From Alistipes sp. (GTDB lineage Bacteria > Bacteroidota > Bacteroidia > Bacteroidales > Rikenellaceae), in assembly GCA_017380275.1 (NCBI GenBank), contig JAFOEH010000054.1, forward strand, positions 1 through 8,125: DNA of 8,125 nucleotides, written 5' to 3'. The translations under genes and the position numbers were made by a program. The notes beneath the pieces were generated by a model, which was given only the letters and a program-made list of their open reading frames with translations, did no database searches and was not told where the DNA came from. Positions 1 through 6,849 of this stretch are shown here, one piece after another. Position 1 is the stretch's first letter. Every line of letters starts with the position of its first letter.

Positions 1-353
1 CGATGCTTCGGCTGATGAACTCGGGTTTTCGCTCGAAGACCCTTCGCAAACTCTTTTCGTGGCTGGTACATCCCGACTTGGCGATGCGCTTTGGTCGCTG
101 GTGGAGCGAGAAGTCGCGTCTGTCGCACTTGAAAGATGTGATTACACCCGAGTCGCTCGATTTTATGGTGGAGTATGCTGACGAATATAAAAGCCGCAAC
201 CCATCGACCGACTATGTTGTCTTCGGCCATAAGCACTAAACGTATGAGGTAACAAAGCAGGATATGCGAATCCTCTTCCTCAGCAACTGGGAGGGCGAGG
301 TGACGTATGCCGCACTCAACGAAAAGGGTGAATTTACCCTGAAAAAATTCTAA
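1..353 (+). pseudogene. 3' part of an LpxH-like UDP-2,3-diacylglucosamine hydrolase/metallophosphatase gene with a premature stop
   Basis: The reading frame enters from the left edge of the window, so the ATG at 3 is probably internal. It encodes about 78 residues including WLVHPDLAMRF and YVVFGHKH, which resemble the C-terminal half of Bacteroidota LpxH-type calcineurin-like phosphoesterases. In lipid A synthesis LpxH cleaves UDP-2,3-diacylglucosamine to lipid X and UMP. GHKH is the family's last metal-binding GHxH motif. A TAA at 237-239 ends the frame directly after it. The same frame then stays open for 37 codons, contains ILFLSNWEGEVTYAAL, which matches the usual final strands of the family, and stops at 351-353, two bases before thyA. 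I infer a nonsense mutation, or a sequencing error, that removes the last 38 residues including the stop position. The family assignment is fairly secure. Whether the shortened protein works is unknown, and other phosphoesterase roles are possible. Confidence 0.7.
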
Positions 354-355
354 AT

Positions 356-1255
356 ATGAAACAATATCTCGACCTGCTTAGAAGAATCTCACGCGAAGGC
401 GTGGTAAAGGGTGATCGCACAGGCACGGGCACACGCAGCGTGTTTGGCCATCAGATGCGATTTGATTTGAGCGAGGGCTTTCCCCTGCTCACCACCAAGC
501 GCGTATTCCTGAAGGGAATCATCCACGAGCTGCTGTGGTTTTTGGCAGGCGATACCAATATCAAGTATCTTGTAGATAACGGAGTCCACATCTGGGATAA
601 CGATGCCTACCGCTACTACGGTGAGCTGTGTGCCAAGGCGGGTGTGGAGCCGCTTACGCACGAGGAGTTCCTCGCAGCAGCGCAGCAGCAGACGCCATCG
701 CCCATCGAGGGCTATGCCTATGGCGATCTTAACCACGTCTATGGCTATCAGTGGCGTAGCTGGCCACGTCCGGACGGCGGTGCTATCGACCAGATTCGTC
801 AGGTGATCGACACCATCAAACATAACCCCAACTCGCGCCGTATGATTGTCTCGGCGTGGAACGTAGCCGAGGTCGAGGATATGGCTCTGCCGCCGTGCCA
901 CGTTCTGTTCCAATTCTATGTTGCCGAGGGTAGGCTCTCGTGCCAGCTCTACCAGCGTAGCGCCGATACGTTCCTCGGCGTGCCGTTCAATATCGCTTCG
1001 TACGCCCTGCTGACGATGATGATCGCGCAGGAGTGTGGCCTCGAGGCGGGTGAATTTGTCCATACGCTGGGTGATACACACCTCTACCTCAACCATATGG
1101 ATCAGGTCGCTGAGCAACTCTCGCGTGAGCCGCGTCAGCTCCCGACGATGCGTCTTAACCCCGATGTAAAATCGGTTTTCGACTTTAAGTACGAGGACTT
1201 TATGCTTGAGGGTTACGACCCGCACCCTGCAATCAAGGCACCGATGTCGTTCTAA
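356..1255 (+). CDS. thyA: thymidylate synthase ThyA
   Basis: The product is a 299-residue cytosolic enzyme that methylates dUMP to dTMP with 5,10-methylene-tetrahydrofolate and releases dihydrofolate. All family hallmarks are present in order: the phosphate-binding loop [12 protein letters not shown] (from residue 20), [21 protein letters not shown], the RRMIVSAWN region, the catalytic cysteine C181 in [22 protein letters not shown] for dUMP binding, GDTHLYLNH, and a C-terminal hydrophobic end (APMSF). It is longer than the 264-residue E. coli enzyme because of an insert at about residues 88-120, as in the longer-type synthases. The ATG at 356 lies two bases after the upstream stop and no Shine-Dalgarno sequence is visible. 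The gene precedes folA by 11 bases, so the dihydrofolate it makes can be recycled by the next gene product. The identification is essentially certain. Confidence 0.98.
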   Translation: MKQYLDLLRRISREGVVKGDRTGTGTRSVFGHQMRFDLSEGFPLLTTKRVFLKGIIHELLWFLAGDTNIKYLVDNGVHIWDNDAYRYYGELCAKAGVEPLTHEEFLAAAQQQTPSPIEGYAYGDLNHVYGYQWRSWPRPDGGAIDQIRQVIDTIKHNPNSRRMIVSAWNVAEVEDMALPPCHVLFQFYVAEGRLSCQLYQRSADTFLGVPFNIASYALLTMMIAQECGLEAGEFVHTLGDTHLYLNHMDQVAEQLSREPRQLPTMRLNPDVKSVFDFKYEDFMLEGYDPHPAIKAPMSF

Positions 1256-1266
1256 CATAAACACTT

Positions 1267-1746
1267 ATGGTAAGTATCATTGTAGCCGTCGCCGCAAATG
1301 GCGTAATTGGCGATAAGAACTCGTTGCTATGGCACATTTCGGAGGATCTGCGCTTCTTCAAGCGCACCACTTCGGGCCATCCCGTCATTATGGGCCGCAA
1401 GACTTTCGAGTCGCTCGGCCGCCCGCTGCCCAACCGCACAAATGTAGTTATCAGCCGTACCATCGACTCAATTGAAGGCTGTACCGTCGTGCGCTCCCTG
1501 GAGGAGGCTGTAGCGCTGTTTCCGGCCGAGGAGGAAGTATTTGTGATTGGCGGTGCGCAGATCTATGCCCTGGCGTTGAATATTGCCGACCGCTTCTATC
1601 TCACGCGCGTTGGCCACGACTACGAGGGCGATACGTCGTTCCCTGAGTGGGACGAAACGGAGTGGGAACTGAAGCAGCGCGAGGCGTTTGAGTGCGGCGA
1701 AAAGTATCCCTATCCCTTCGCATTCGAGATGTATGAGCGCAAGTAG
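1267..1746 (+). CDS. folA: dihydrofolate reductase
   Basis: The product is a 159-residue cytosolic enzyme that reduces dihydrofolate to tetrahydrofolate with NADPH, closing the cycle opened by thymidylate synthase. Length and motifs fit the chromosomal single-domain family: IIVAVAANGVIGDKNSLLW at the N-terminus (Met20-type loop and substrate pocket), acidic E26 in HISEDLRFFK as the catalytic carboxylate, HPVIMGRKTFESLGRPLPNR for NADPH binding, VFVIGGAQIYALAL near residue 93 (the second nucleotide-binding turn), and YEGDTSFPEW near the C-terminus. The ATG at 1267 starts right at the conserved first strand. The gene is spaced 11 bases from thyA and is probably co-transcribed with it. A hairpin with a T-run follows 49 bases after the stop codon. 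Confidence 0.97.
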   Translation: MVSIIVAVAANGVIGDKNSLLWHISEDLRFFKRTTSGHPVIMGRKTFESLGRPLPNRTNVVISRTIDSIEGCTVVRSLEEAVALFPAEEEVFVIGGAQIYALALNIADRFYLTRVGHDYEGDTSFPEWDETEWELKQREAFECGEKYPYPFAFEMYERK

Positions 1747-1795
1747 AAATAGAACAAAATAGGTATTTATACTACCATTTATGTCAAATATAAGG

Positions 1796-1829
1796 AGTAA
1801 CTTTGCCGCAAAGCAAAGTTACTTTTTTT
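1796..1829 (+). terminator. intrinsic terminator of the thyA-folA unit, overlapping the promoter of the next operon
   Basis: AGTAACTTTGC (1796-1806) and GCAAAGTTACT (1813-1823) form a perfect 11-bp stem with a 6-nt loop. The stem is followed by a run of seven T (1823-1829) that ends immediately before the ATG at 1830. This is the form of a rho-independent terminator acting on transcripts coming from folA. The stem is A/T-rich, so its strength is uncertain. An alternative reading is a dyad operator or a leader hairpin. Confidence 0.65.
1798..1805 (+). promoter_or_regulatory. Bacteroidota-type -7 promoter element for the Hdr-like operon
   Basis: TAACTTTG matches the TAnnTTTG -7 consensus of Bacteroidota primary sigma-factor promoters. 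A start about 5-7 bases downstream would give a leader of roughly 20 nt before the ATG at 1830. No good -33 TTTG lies at the usual spacing; the nearest similar sequence is TTTATG at 1778-1783, which is too close. The box sits within the 5' arm of the terminator hairpin, so the promoter call is moderate. Confidence 0.5.
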
Positions 1830-2525
1830 ATGGCAAAATATTTCGATATGCTGCTCGAGGATGTGCGTCTGCGTGAGGGTCTTACGGCCTGTATGAACTG
1901 CGGCGTATGTACGGGTGTATGCCCCGCAGCAGCATTCTATAACTACGATCCCCGCCAGATAGTGAGCATCGTGCAGACACGCGATGACGAGGCTATCGAG
2001 GAGCTGCTCAAGGGCGATACCATCTGGTACTGTGGCGAGTGTATGTCGTGCCGCCCGCGCTGTCCGCGAGGCAATACGCCTGCGTATGTGATTCAGGCTC
2101 TGCGCACTCTGTCGCAGAAGTTAGGCTTCTTTGTCGAGAGCGAGAAGGGCCGCCAGCAGCTGGCCCTCAAGCGCGCCATTGGCGATAATATTCTGCGTAC
2201 GGGCTACTGCCTTACGCCTCGTAATATCCGTCCCGAACTCCATCCCGAACAGGGCACCGTGTGGAAGTGGATCATCGACAACGATGAGCAGGTCTATGCC
2301 CAATTCACCCCCTGCTACGGCAAGGAGGGTGCCGGAGCGTTGCGTAAATGTAGCGACGAGACGATGGAGGAGATTCACAAGATATTCGAGGTTACGGGCG
2401 GCAAGGAGTTCTTCGACACGATCGAGCAGCACTCCGACCGCAAGGCCCGCGAAATGGGCTTCGATGGTGCTGACGAAGAGTACTTTATGGAGATTTACAC
2501 CCGCAATTCAAACGAGCATTATTAG
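1830..2525 (+). CDS. HdrC-like 4Fe-4S dicluster protein with long C-terminal extension
   Basis: This 231-residue soluble protein carries two 4Fe-4S motifs: C21-C24-C27-C31 (CMNCGVCTGVCP) and C68-C71-C74-C78 (CGECMSCRPRCP). Their spacing is that of the electron-relay subunit HdrC of heterodisulfide reductases and of related Qmo/Dsr proteins. About 150 residues follow the second motif, with extra cysteines at 127, 162 and 174; this tail is longer than in typical HdrC and I do not recognise it. The ATG at 1830 is preferred over an upstream in-frame TTG at 1803, because the extra codons would lie in the terminator hairpin and the Fe-S fold starts normally from 1830. No Shine-Dalgarno is seen. It is the first gene of the operon, with a 3-bp gap to the HdrB-like gene, and probably passes electrons between the flavoprotein and the HdrB-like subunit. 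The family is secure; the physiological substrate is unknown. Confidence 0.85.
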   Translation: MAKYFDMLLEDVRLREGLTACMNCGVCTGVCPAAAFYNYDPRQIVSIVQTRDDEAIEELLKGDTIWYCGECMSCRPRCPRGNTPAYVIQALRTLSQKLGFFVESEKGRQQLALKRAIGDNILRTGYCLTPRNIRPELHPEQGTVWKWIIDNDEQVYAQFTPCYGKEGAGALRKCSDETMEEIHKIFEVTGGKEFFDTIEQHSDRKAREMGFDGADEEYFMEIYTRNSNEHY

Positions 2526-2528
2526 ACT

Positions 2529-3614
2529 ATGAAACGATCAAGCTGGACCGAATACCAGAAAGATATTGCCGACGACCATTACTACTATGCTCGTTCGTGC
2601 ATCCGCCAGAACTTCTTCCCCGGCAGCGAGAAGGTCTTTCTCGACATCTTGGGTAAGGATTTGGGACGTGACATCTTCGACGATCCCCTTCATACCTCCT
2701 GCACGGGTATCGGCTACCACTCCGACGTGGTGCCTTTGGAGACTATTATGACCGTCGTGGCGCGTCAGTTTGCGCTGATGAACGAGGCGGGATATGAGAA
2801 CTTCACCTCGTCGTGCATCACTTCGTTCGGTATCTACACCGAGCTACTGAACACCTGGGAGGAGTTCCCAGAGACTGAGGAGCGCACACGCGAGAACCTC
2901 TACAAAGCCACAGGTCGCGAGTTCGCCAAGCCTAAGAATCTGGCCCACACATCGGATGTGATCTTCCACCACCGCGAGGAGATCGCCCGCAAGGCCGTGC
3001 GCAAGCTCGTGAATGTGCATACGGGTGAGCCTCTGCGTGTTGTCGAGCATATTGGCTGCCACTACGCCAAGATTTTCCCCAAGAAGGGTGTGGGCGGGTC
3101 GGAGTTCCCGTACGTTCTGGCCGGTATGGTGGAGTCGTGGGGCGGCGAGGTTGTCGATTACCCCGAGCGTCGCCACTGCTGTGGTTTCGGCTTCCGCAAC
3201 TATTTGGTGCAGGCCAATCGCGGCTACTCGGTTGCCAACTCGCACAAGAAGCTGGAGAGTATGGCTCCATACAAGCCCGACTTTATCGTTGCCAACTGCC
3301 CGGGATGCTCGATGTTCCTCGATAAGTGGCAGTATGCCATAGCTGCGATGGAGGGTGTTACCTTTGGCGCCAATGGTAAGGGTATTCCGGTGTTGACCTA
3401 TGAGGAGATGGCAGGTCTGGTGCTGGGTTACGATCCGTGGGAGTTGGGTATGCAGATGCATCAGGTCGATGTCGAGCCTCTGCTCGACAAATTGGGCGTA
3501 GAGTACGACCCCTCGGCCAAATATCTGGGACCTAACGGCAAGTTCCTCGGACGTCCCGAGCGTGCCATCGTAAACAGTTGTTCAGAAGATACACTTTATA
3601 AGATCAGAAGATAG
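2529..3614 (+). CDS. HdrB-like cysteine-rich (CCG) domain protein
   Basis: This 361-residue soluble protein resembles HdrB, the catalytic subunit that in methanogens holds two non-cubane [4Fe-4S] clusters, each in a motif C-x(n)-CC-x(n)-CxxC. The second domain is intact: C177, C217-C218 (HCCGFGF) and C257/C260 (NCPGC). The first domain is degenerate: C24, then S57-C58 where CC is expected (TSCTGIGY), then C96 with S99 where CxxC is expected (SSCITSFG). It therefore keeps three of five ligands and may hold no cluster or a modified one. The C-terminal 60 residues, ending in a further cysteine (C351), are not part of the standard fold. It is tightly coupled to its neighbours (3-bp and 1-bp gaps). 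By family it would be where a disulfide or other small substrate is reduced or formed. CoM-S-S-CoB is unlikely as substrate because Bacteroidota are not known to make it. Confidence 0.83.
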   Translation: MKRSSWTEYQKDIADDHYYYARSCIRQNFFPGSEKVFLDILGKDLGRDIFDDPLHTSCTGIGYHSDVVPLETIMTVVARQFALMNEAGYENFTSSCITSFGIYTELLNTWEEFPETEERTRENLYKATGREFAKPKNLAHTSDVIFHHREEIARKAVRKLVNVHTGEPLRVVEHIGCHYAKIFPKKGVGGSEFPYVLAGMVESWGGEVVDYPERRHCCGFGFRNYLVQANRGYSVANSHKKLESMAPYKPDFIVANCPGCSMFLDKWQYAIAAMEGVTFGANGKGIPVLTYEEMAGLVLGYDPWELGMQMHQVDVEPLLDKLGVEYDPSAKYLGPNGKFLGRPERAIVNSCSEDTLYKIRR

Positions 3615-3615
3615 T

Positions 3616-4626
3616 ATGAAACACGTTATAGTTATCGGCGGCGGTATCGCCGGAATGCAATGTGCCCGTGAGCTGCTGCGTCAGGGCGTGGCTGTTACGA
3701 TTCTCGAGAAGGAGGCTGACACGGGTGGCAAGTTGCGCCAGTGGCACAAGCTCTTCCCCACGTTCACCCCTGCCGATGAGGTGCTGAGTGAGATTCGCAA
3801 CCAGCTAAAGCTCTCGCCCAACCTTACCATCAAGACAGGCTGCGAGGCCACGAAGGTTAGCCCCAAGTGTGTTACGCTCTCATCGGGCGAGCAGTTGGAG
3901 TGCGATGCTGTGGTCGTGGCTACGGGATTTGATCTTTTCGACGCCCACGTCAAGGAGGAGTACGGCTACGGCATCTACGACAACGTCATCACCTCGGCCG
4001 ATCTGGAGCAGATGTTCAATCGCGGTGAGGTGCGCCTCGCGGGTGGTGGCAAGCCGCGCCGCATCGCTATCCTGCACTGCGTAGGCTCGCGTGACGAGAA
4101 GGTCAATCAGCGTCACTGCTCGAAGGTGTGCTGCGTGACGGGCGTGAAGCAGGCTATCGAGCTGAAGGTGCTCTTCCCCGAGGCCGATGTCTTTAACTTC
4201 TATATGGATATTCGTATGTTCGGCCCGGGCTATGAGGAGATGTATCGTGAGGCACAGCAACGCTACAACGTACACTTCGTGCGTGGCCGCATCTCGGAGG
4301 TGAGCCCCACCATCGATGGCCGTCTGCAAATCAAGGCCGAGGATACACTGACGGGCCGCCCGCTGAAGATGGGTATCGATATGCTGGTGTTGCTTGTGGG
4401 TATGCGCGCAGGCAGGATCAACGAGGGACTCACGACGGAGTGCAACCTCAAGTGCCAGGAGAGCGGTTTTATGCAGCCGCGCGACTCGTTCCTGCACAAC
4501 GTGGAGAGCAACGTGGGCGGCATCTTCTATGCCGGCGCTGTTACAGCTCCCAAGAACGTTGGCGAATCAATCAATGAGGCTACCTCGGCAGCGCACGCCG
4601 TTGTGGAGTGGCTCAACAGAAGATAA
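3616..4626 (+). CDS. HdrA/QmoA-like FAD-dependent oxidoreductase
   Basis: This 336-residue flavoprotein begins with a Rossmann FAD-binding motif (VIVIGGGIAGMQCA, GxGxxG at residues 8-13), followed by VVVATGFDLFD near 100 and YDNVITSADLEQM near 121, both typical of HdrA/QmoA. It then has the HdrA signature CVGSRDE...HCSKVCC, with C155, C168, C172 and C173 as likely [4Fe-4S] ligands, and closes with the second FAD segment GGIFYAGAVTAPKNVGESIN. It lacks the N-terminal extension and the C-terminal ferredoxin domains of full-length methanogen HdrA (about 650 residues), so it is closer in size to QmoA of sulfate reducers. It probably exchanges electrons between a soluble donor or acceptor and the neighbouring HdrC-like clusters. 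Classical flavin-based bifurcation through HdrA ferredoxin domains seems unlikely from this sequence. The ATG at 3616 lies one base after the previous stop. Confidence 0.85.
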   Translation: MKHVIVIGGGIAGMQCARELLRQGVAVTILEKEADTGGKLRQWHKLFPTFTPADEVLSEIRNQLKLSPNLTIKTGCEATKVSPKCVTLSSGEQLECDAVVVATGFDLFDAHVKEEYGYGIYDNVITSADLEQMFNRGEVRLAGGGKPRRIAILHCVGSRDEKVNQRHCSKVCCVTGVKQAIELKVLFPEADVFNFYMDIRMFGPGYEEMYREAQQRYNVHFVRGRISEVSPTIDGRLQIKAEDTLTGRPLKMGIDMLVLLVGMRAGRINEGLTTECNLKCQESGFMQPRDSFLHNVESNVGGIFYAGAVTAPKNVGESINEATSAAHAVVEWLNRR

Positions 4627-4647
4627 ACTGATAGGCAGACTTTTGAG

Positions 4648-4977
4648 ATGATAAACTTCGGATTTTCAATAAATAAACCCCGCACGATCGACATCGATCG
4701 CAACAATCTGCGCAAGAGTAACGAGATTCTGCGCGAGATGCCCGAGTTGCAGACCTGCATCGGTTGCGGCACCTGCACGGCAACCTGCACGGCCGGCAAC
4801 CTGACGGATTTCAACTTCCGCAAGGTGCATACGCAGGTGCGTCGAGGCGAGTATCAGGGCGTGTACGAGGAGCTTAACAAGTGTATGCTCTGTGGCAAGT
4901 GCCGTATGCTGTGTCCGCGCGGAATCAATACGCGCGGTGTGGTGATGTTGATCAAACGTAAACTTGGAGATTTCTGA
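4648..4977 (+). CDS. small HdrC-like 4Fe-4S dicluster ferredoxin
   Basis: This is a 109-residue soluble protein with two cysteine motifs, C37-C40-C43-C47 (CIGCGTCTATCTAG) and C79-C82-C85-C89 (CMLCGKCRMLCPRG), spaced as in HdrC. The first motif ends CT rather than the usual CP. It is a second, much shorter paralogue of the HdrC-like protein encoded at 1830. It sits after a 21-bp gap, the largest in the operon, and its stop is one base before the start of the membrane protein. That position suggests it docks the soluble flavoprotein module onto the membrane-bound HdrED-like subunit. This role is inferred from order only. Confidence 0.85.
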   Translation: MINFGFSINKPRTIDIDRNNLRKSNEILREMPELQTCIGCGTCTATCTAGNLTDFNFRKVHTQVRRGEYQGVYEELNKCMLCGKCRMLCPRGINTRGVVMLIKRKLGDF

Positions 4978-4978
4978 T

Positions 4979-6772
4979 ATGACCTTTTACGCCCAATTCT
5001 GTATTCCCTTCATCATCGGCACGTTCTTTTTAGCGGCTGTGGTGATAATAAAATATGTATCGTGGTTGCGCGATCTGCCCAAGAGCGACCTTAAACTCAT
5101 CGTCAAGGGACTATTTTCGACGCGCACGATAGCGGCCGTGTGGGAGGTGGTGTGCGAATCGTTGCTCCACCGCCGCATTTTTCGCGTGAATCCTCTGCTC
5201 GGATATATGCATATGAGTCTGGCCTTCGGCTGGTTCCTGCTAATCGCGGTGGGTTGGATCGAGACCGTTGCCTACCTCGGCTTTGAGTGGGTGCCGTTGC
5301 AAGGACACGTCTTTTTCAAATACTTCGTGCCGCTGAATGGTATCACGGAGCATAAGCCGATGTTTGACTTTGCGATGGACGTGTTGCTGCTATTCGTGCT
5401 CTCGGGTGTGACGTTGGCGTGGACAAAGCGCGTGCGCTCGCGTATGATGGGTATGAAACGTACAACCAAGCACATCTTCTTCGACCGCGTGGCACTCTCG
5501 GCCCTGTGGTTCATCTTCCCCACGCGACTCGTTGCCGAGAGCATCACGGCTGCAATCTATGGTGGCGGAGGCTTCCTGACGGGTGGATTGGGCTCACTGT
5601 TGGCACGAACAATCAGCATTGATGCCCTCCAAATGGCCTACGAGCCCATCTGGTGGCTTTACTCCATTGCGCTGGGCACGTTCTTCGTGGCGATGCCGTT
5701 CTCGCGTTATATGCACATCTTTACGGAGATTCCGCTCATCTTCCTGCGCCACTATCGTCTGCACCCTGAGATTATGGAGAAGTCGTACGACAACTTCGAG
5801 GTCGAGGCCTGCTCGCGATGCGGTATCTGTATCGACCCCTGCCAGTTGCAGCTGCAACTCGGCATCAACGACGTACAGTCGGTCTATTTCCTGCGCGATC
5901 GTCGCTACAATATGCTCCAGCAGAAGATCGCTAACAACTGCCTGATGTGTGGCCGTTGCGAGCAGATATGTCCTGTAGGAATCAACCTCAACTCCCTGCG
6001 TCAGAACTCGCGTACCTCTATGCGTAATATTCCCAATGAGGGCCGTTACAACTACCTGCGCGGACTCGACCGCTCCGAGGGCGAGGGCAAGGTGGGTTAC
6101 TTCGCTGGCTGTATGACTCTGCTCACGCCCAATACGCTCACTTCGATGCAGCGTATCTTCGGCGCTGCTCGCGAGCGCGTGTGGTGGGCCGACAAGGAGG
6201 GTGGCGTCTGCTGTGGTCGTCCGTTGCGTCTGTCGGGCGAGACGGACTCGGCACAGAAGATGGTCGATTTCAATAAGGCTCTCTTCGCCAAGCACAATAT
6301 CACCACGCTCGTTACATCGTGCCCGATCTGCCTGCGTATATTCAAGGAGGAGTACAACCTCGAGGGTATTGAGGTGCTGCACCACTCGGAGTATATCCTG
6401 CGACTGATACGCCAGGGACGACTCCACATAGGTTACTCGGCCGAGCAGCGATTTACCTATCACGACCCCTGTGAACTCGGACGTGGTAGTGGTATCTATG
6501 ACGAGCCGCGTGCTGTGATAGAGGCCGTTGGTCAGTTGCTTGAGCCTGCGCATAACCGCCGCAACGCCTTCTGTTGTGGATCGTCTGTGGCAAATACAGC
6601 CATCAATGATCGACAGCAGTTTACCATCGCCAGCAAAGTTGCCGAGGAGCTGGACTCGACGGGTGCCGACATCGTGGTTACGGCCTGCCCGCAGTGCAAG
6701 AGAGCGATAACTCGCGGATCGAAGCGACAGGTGATGGATCTCTCAGAAGTCGTGGCACAAAATTTGAGGTGA
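4979..6772 (+). CDS. HdrE-HdrD-like membrane fusion: cytochrome b-type domain, 4Fe-4S dicluster and two CCG domains
   Basis: The 597-residue product has five hydrophobic segments in its first 250 residues (about 7-28, 74-98, 129-148, 170-190, 222-244), resembling the NarI/HdrE heme b quinone-binding domain. H78 (GYMHMS) and H246 (YMHIF) are candidate heme ligands at helix ends. The soluble part carries 4Fe-4S motifs at C278-C281-C284-C288 and C321-C324-C327-C331, then two complete CCG domains: C378, C411-C412, C448/C451 and C498, C532-C533, C570/C573. That is the HdrC+HdrB (HdrD) arrangement attached to HdrE, as in membrane HdrDE and related DsrMK/Qmo-type proteins. It probably links the quinone pool to a cytoplasmic thiol/disulfide-type reaction or to the soluble partner proteins. 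The start is the ATG at 4979, one base after the preceding stop, not the in-frame TTG at 4964 inside that gene. Substrate and direction are unknown. Confidence 0.85.
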   Translation: MTFYAQFCIPFIIGTFFLAAVVIIKYVSWLRDLPKSDLKLIVKGLFSTRTIAAVWEVVCESLLHRRIFRVNPLLGYMHMSLAFGWFLLIAVGWIETVAYLGFEWVPLQGHVFFKYFVPLNGITEHKPMFDFAMDVLLLFVLSGVTLAWTKRVRSRMMGMKRTTKHIFFDRVALSALWFIFPTRLVAESITAAIYGGGGFLTGGLGSLLARTISIDALQMAYEPIWWLYSIALGTFFVAMPFSRYMHIFTEIPLIFLRHYRLHPEIMEKSYDNFEVEACSRCGICIDPCQLQLQLGINDVQSVYFLRDRRYNMLQQKIANNCLMCGRCEQICPVGINLNSLRQNSRTSMRNIPNEGRYNYLRGLDRSEGEGKVGYFAGCMTLLTPNTLTSMQRIFGAARERVWWADKEGGVCCGRPLRLSGETDSAQKMVDFNKALFAKHNITTLVTSCPICLRIFKEEYNLEGIEVLHHSEYILRLIRQGRLHIGYSAEQRFTYHDPCELGRGSGIYDEPRAVIEAVGQLLEPAHNRRNAFCCGSSVANTAINDRQQFTIASKVAEELDSTGADIVVTACPQCKRAITRGSKRQVMDLSEVVAQNLR

Positions 6773-6817
6773 TTGTCAGAAGGTTAGCTATTTGCGACGC
6801 AAAAAAGCCTAATAATA

Positions 6818-6849
6818 TTTGCAAAGGTAGATTTTTTTTCATACCTTTG
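6818..6849 (+). promoter_or_regulatory. Bacteroidota promoter for tRNA-fMet
   Basis: TTTG at 6818-6821 (-33) and TACCTTTG at 6842-6849 (-7, TAnnTTTG) are separated by 20 bases, an excellent match to Bacteroidota promoters. Transcription would start near 6855, about 40 bases before the tRNA. It lies 45 bases after the end of the operon. No T-run terminator for the operon is evident between them, so read-through into the tRNA is possible. Confidence 0.8.

Noticed and set aside
389..1264. Long minus-strand open frame opposite thyA
   Set aside because: It is the mirror of a certain thyA gene; its translation is rich in Arg, Leu and Val with no family motif, as expected from codon bias.
1803..1829. 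TTG start adding nine residues to the first HdrC-like protein
   Set aside because: These codons lie in the hairpin and T-run; the ATG at 1830 fits the promoter position and the protein family better.
2844..3461. Minus-strand open frame of 205 codons opposite the HdrB-like gene
   Set aside because: Shadow of a gene with clear cysteine motifs; no recognisable protein features or own start signals.
3880..4497. Minus-strand open frame of 205 codons opposite the HdrA-like gene
   Set aside because: Shadow of the flavoprotein gene; low-complexity Leu/Ala/Val-rich translation.
4964..4978. TTG start adding five residues to the HdrED-like protein
   Set aside because: It lies within the preceding gene; the ATG at 4979 follows that gene's stop by one base, as elsewhere in the operon.
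5594..6553. Minus-strand open frame of 319 codons opposite the HdrED-like gene
   Set aside because: The + strand encodes ordered Fe-S and CCG motifs; the reverse translation has no domain and reflects codon bias.
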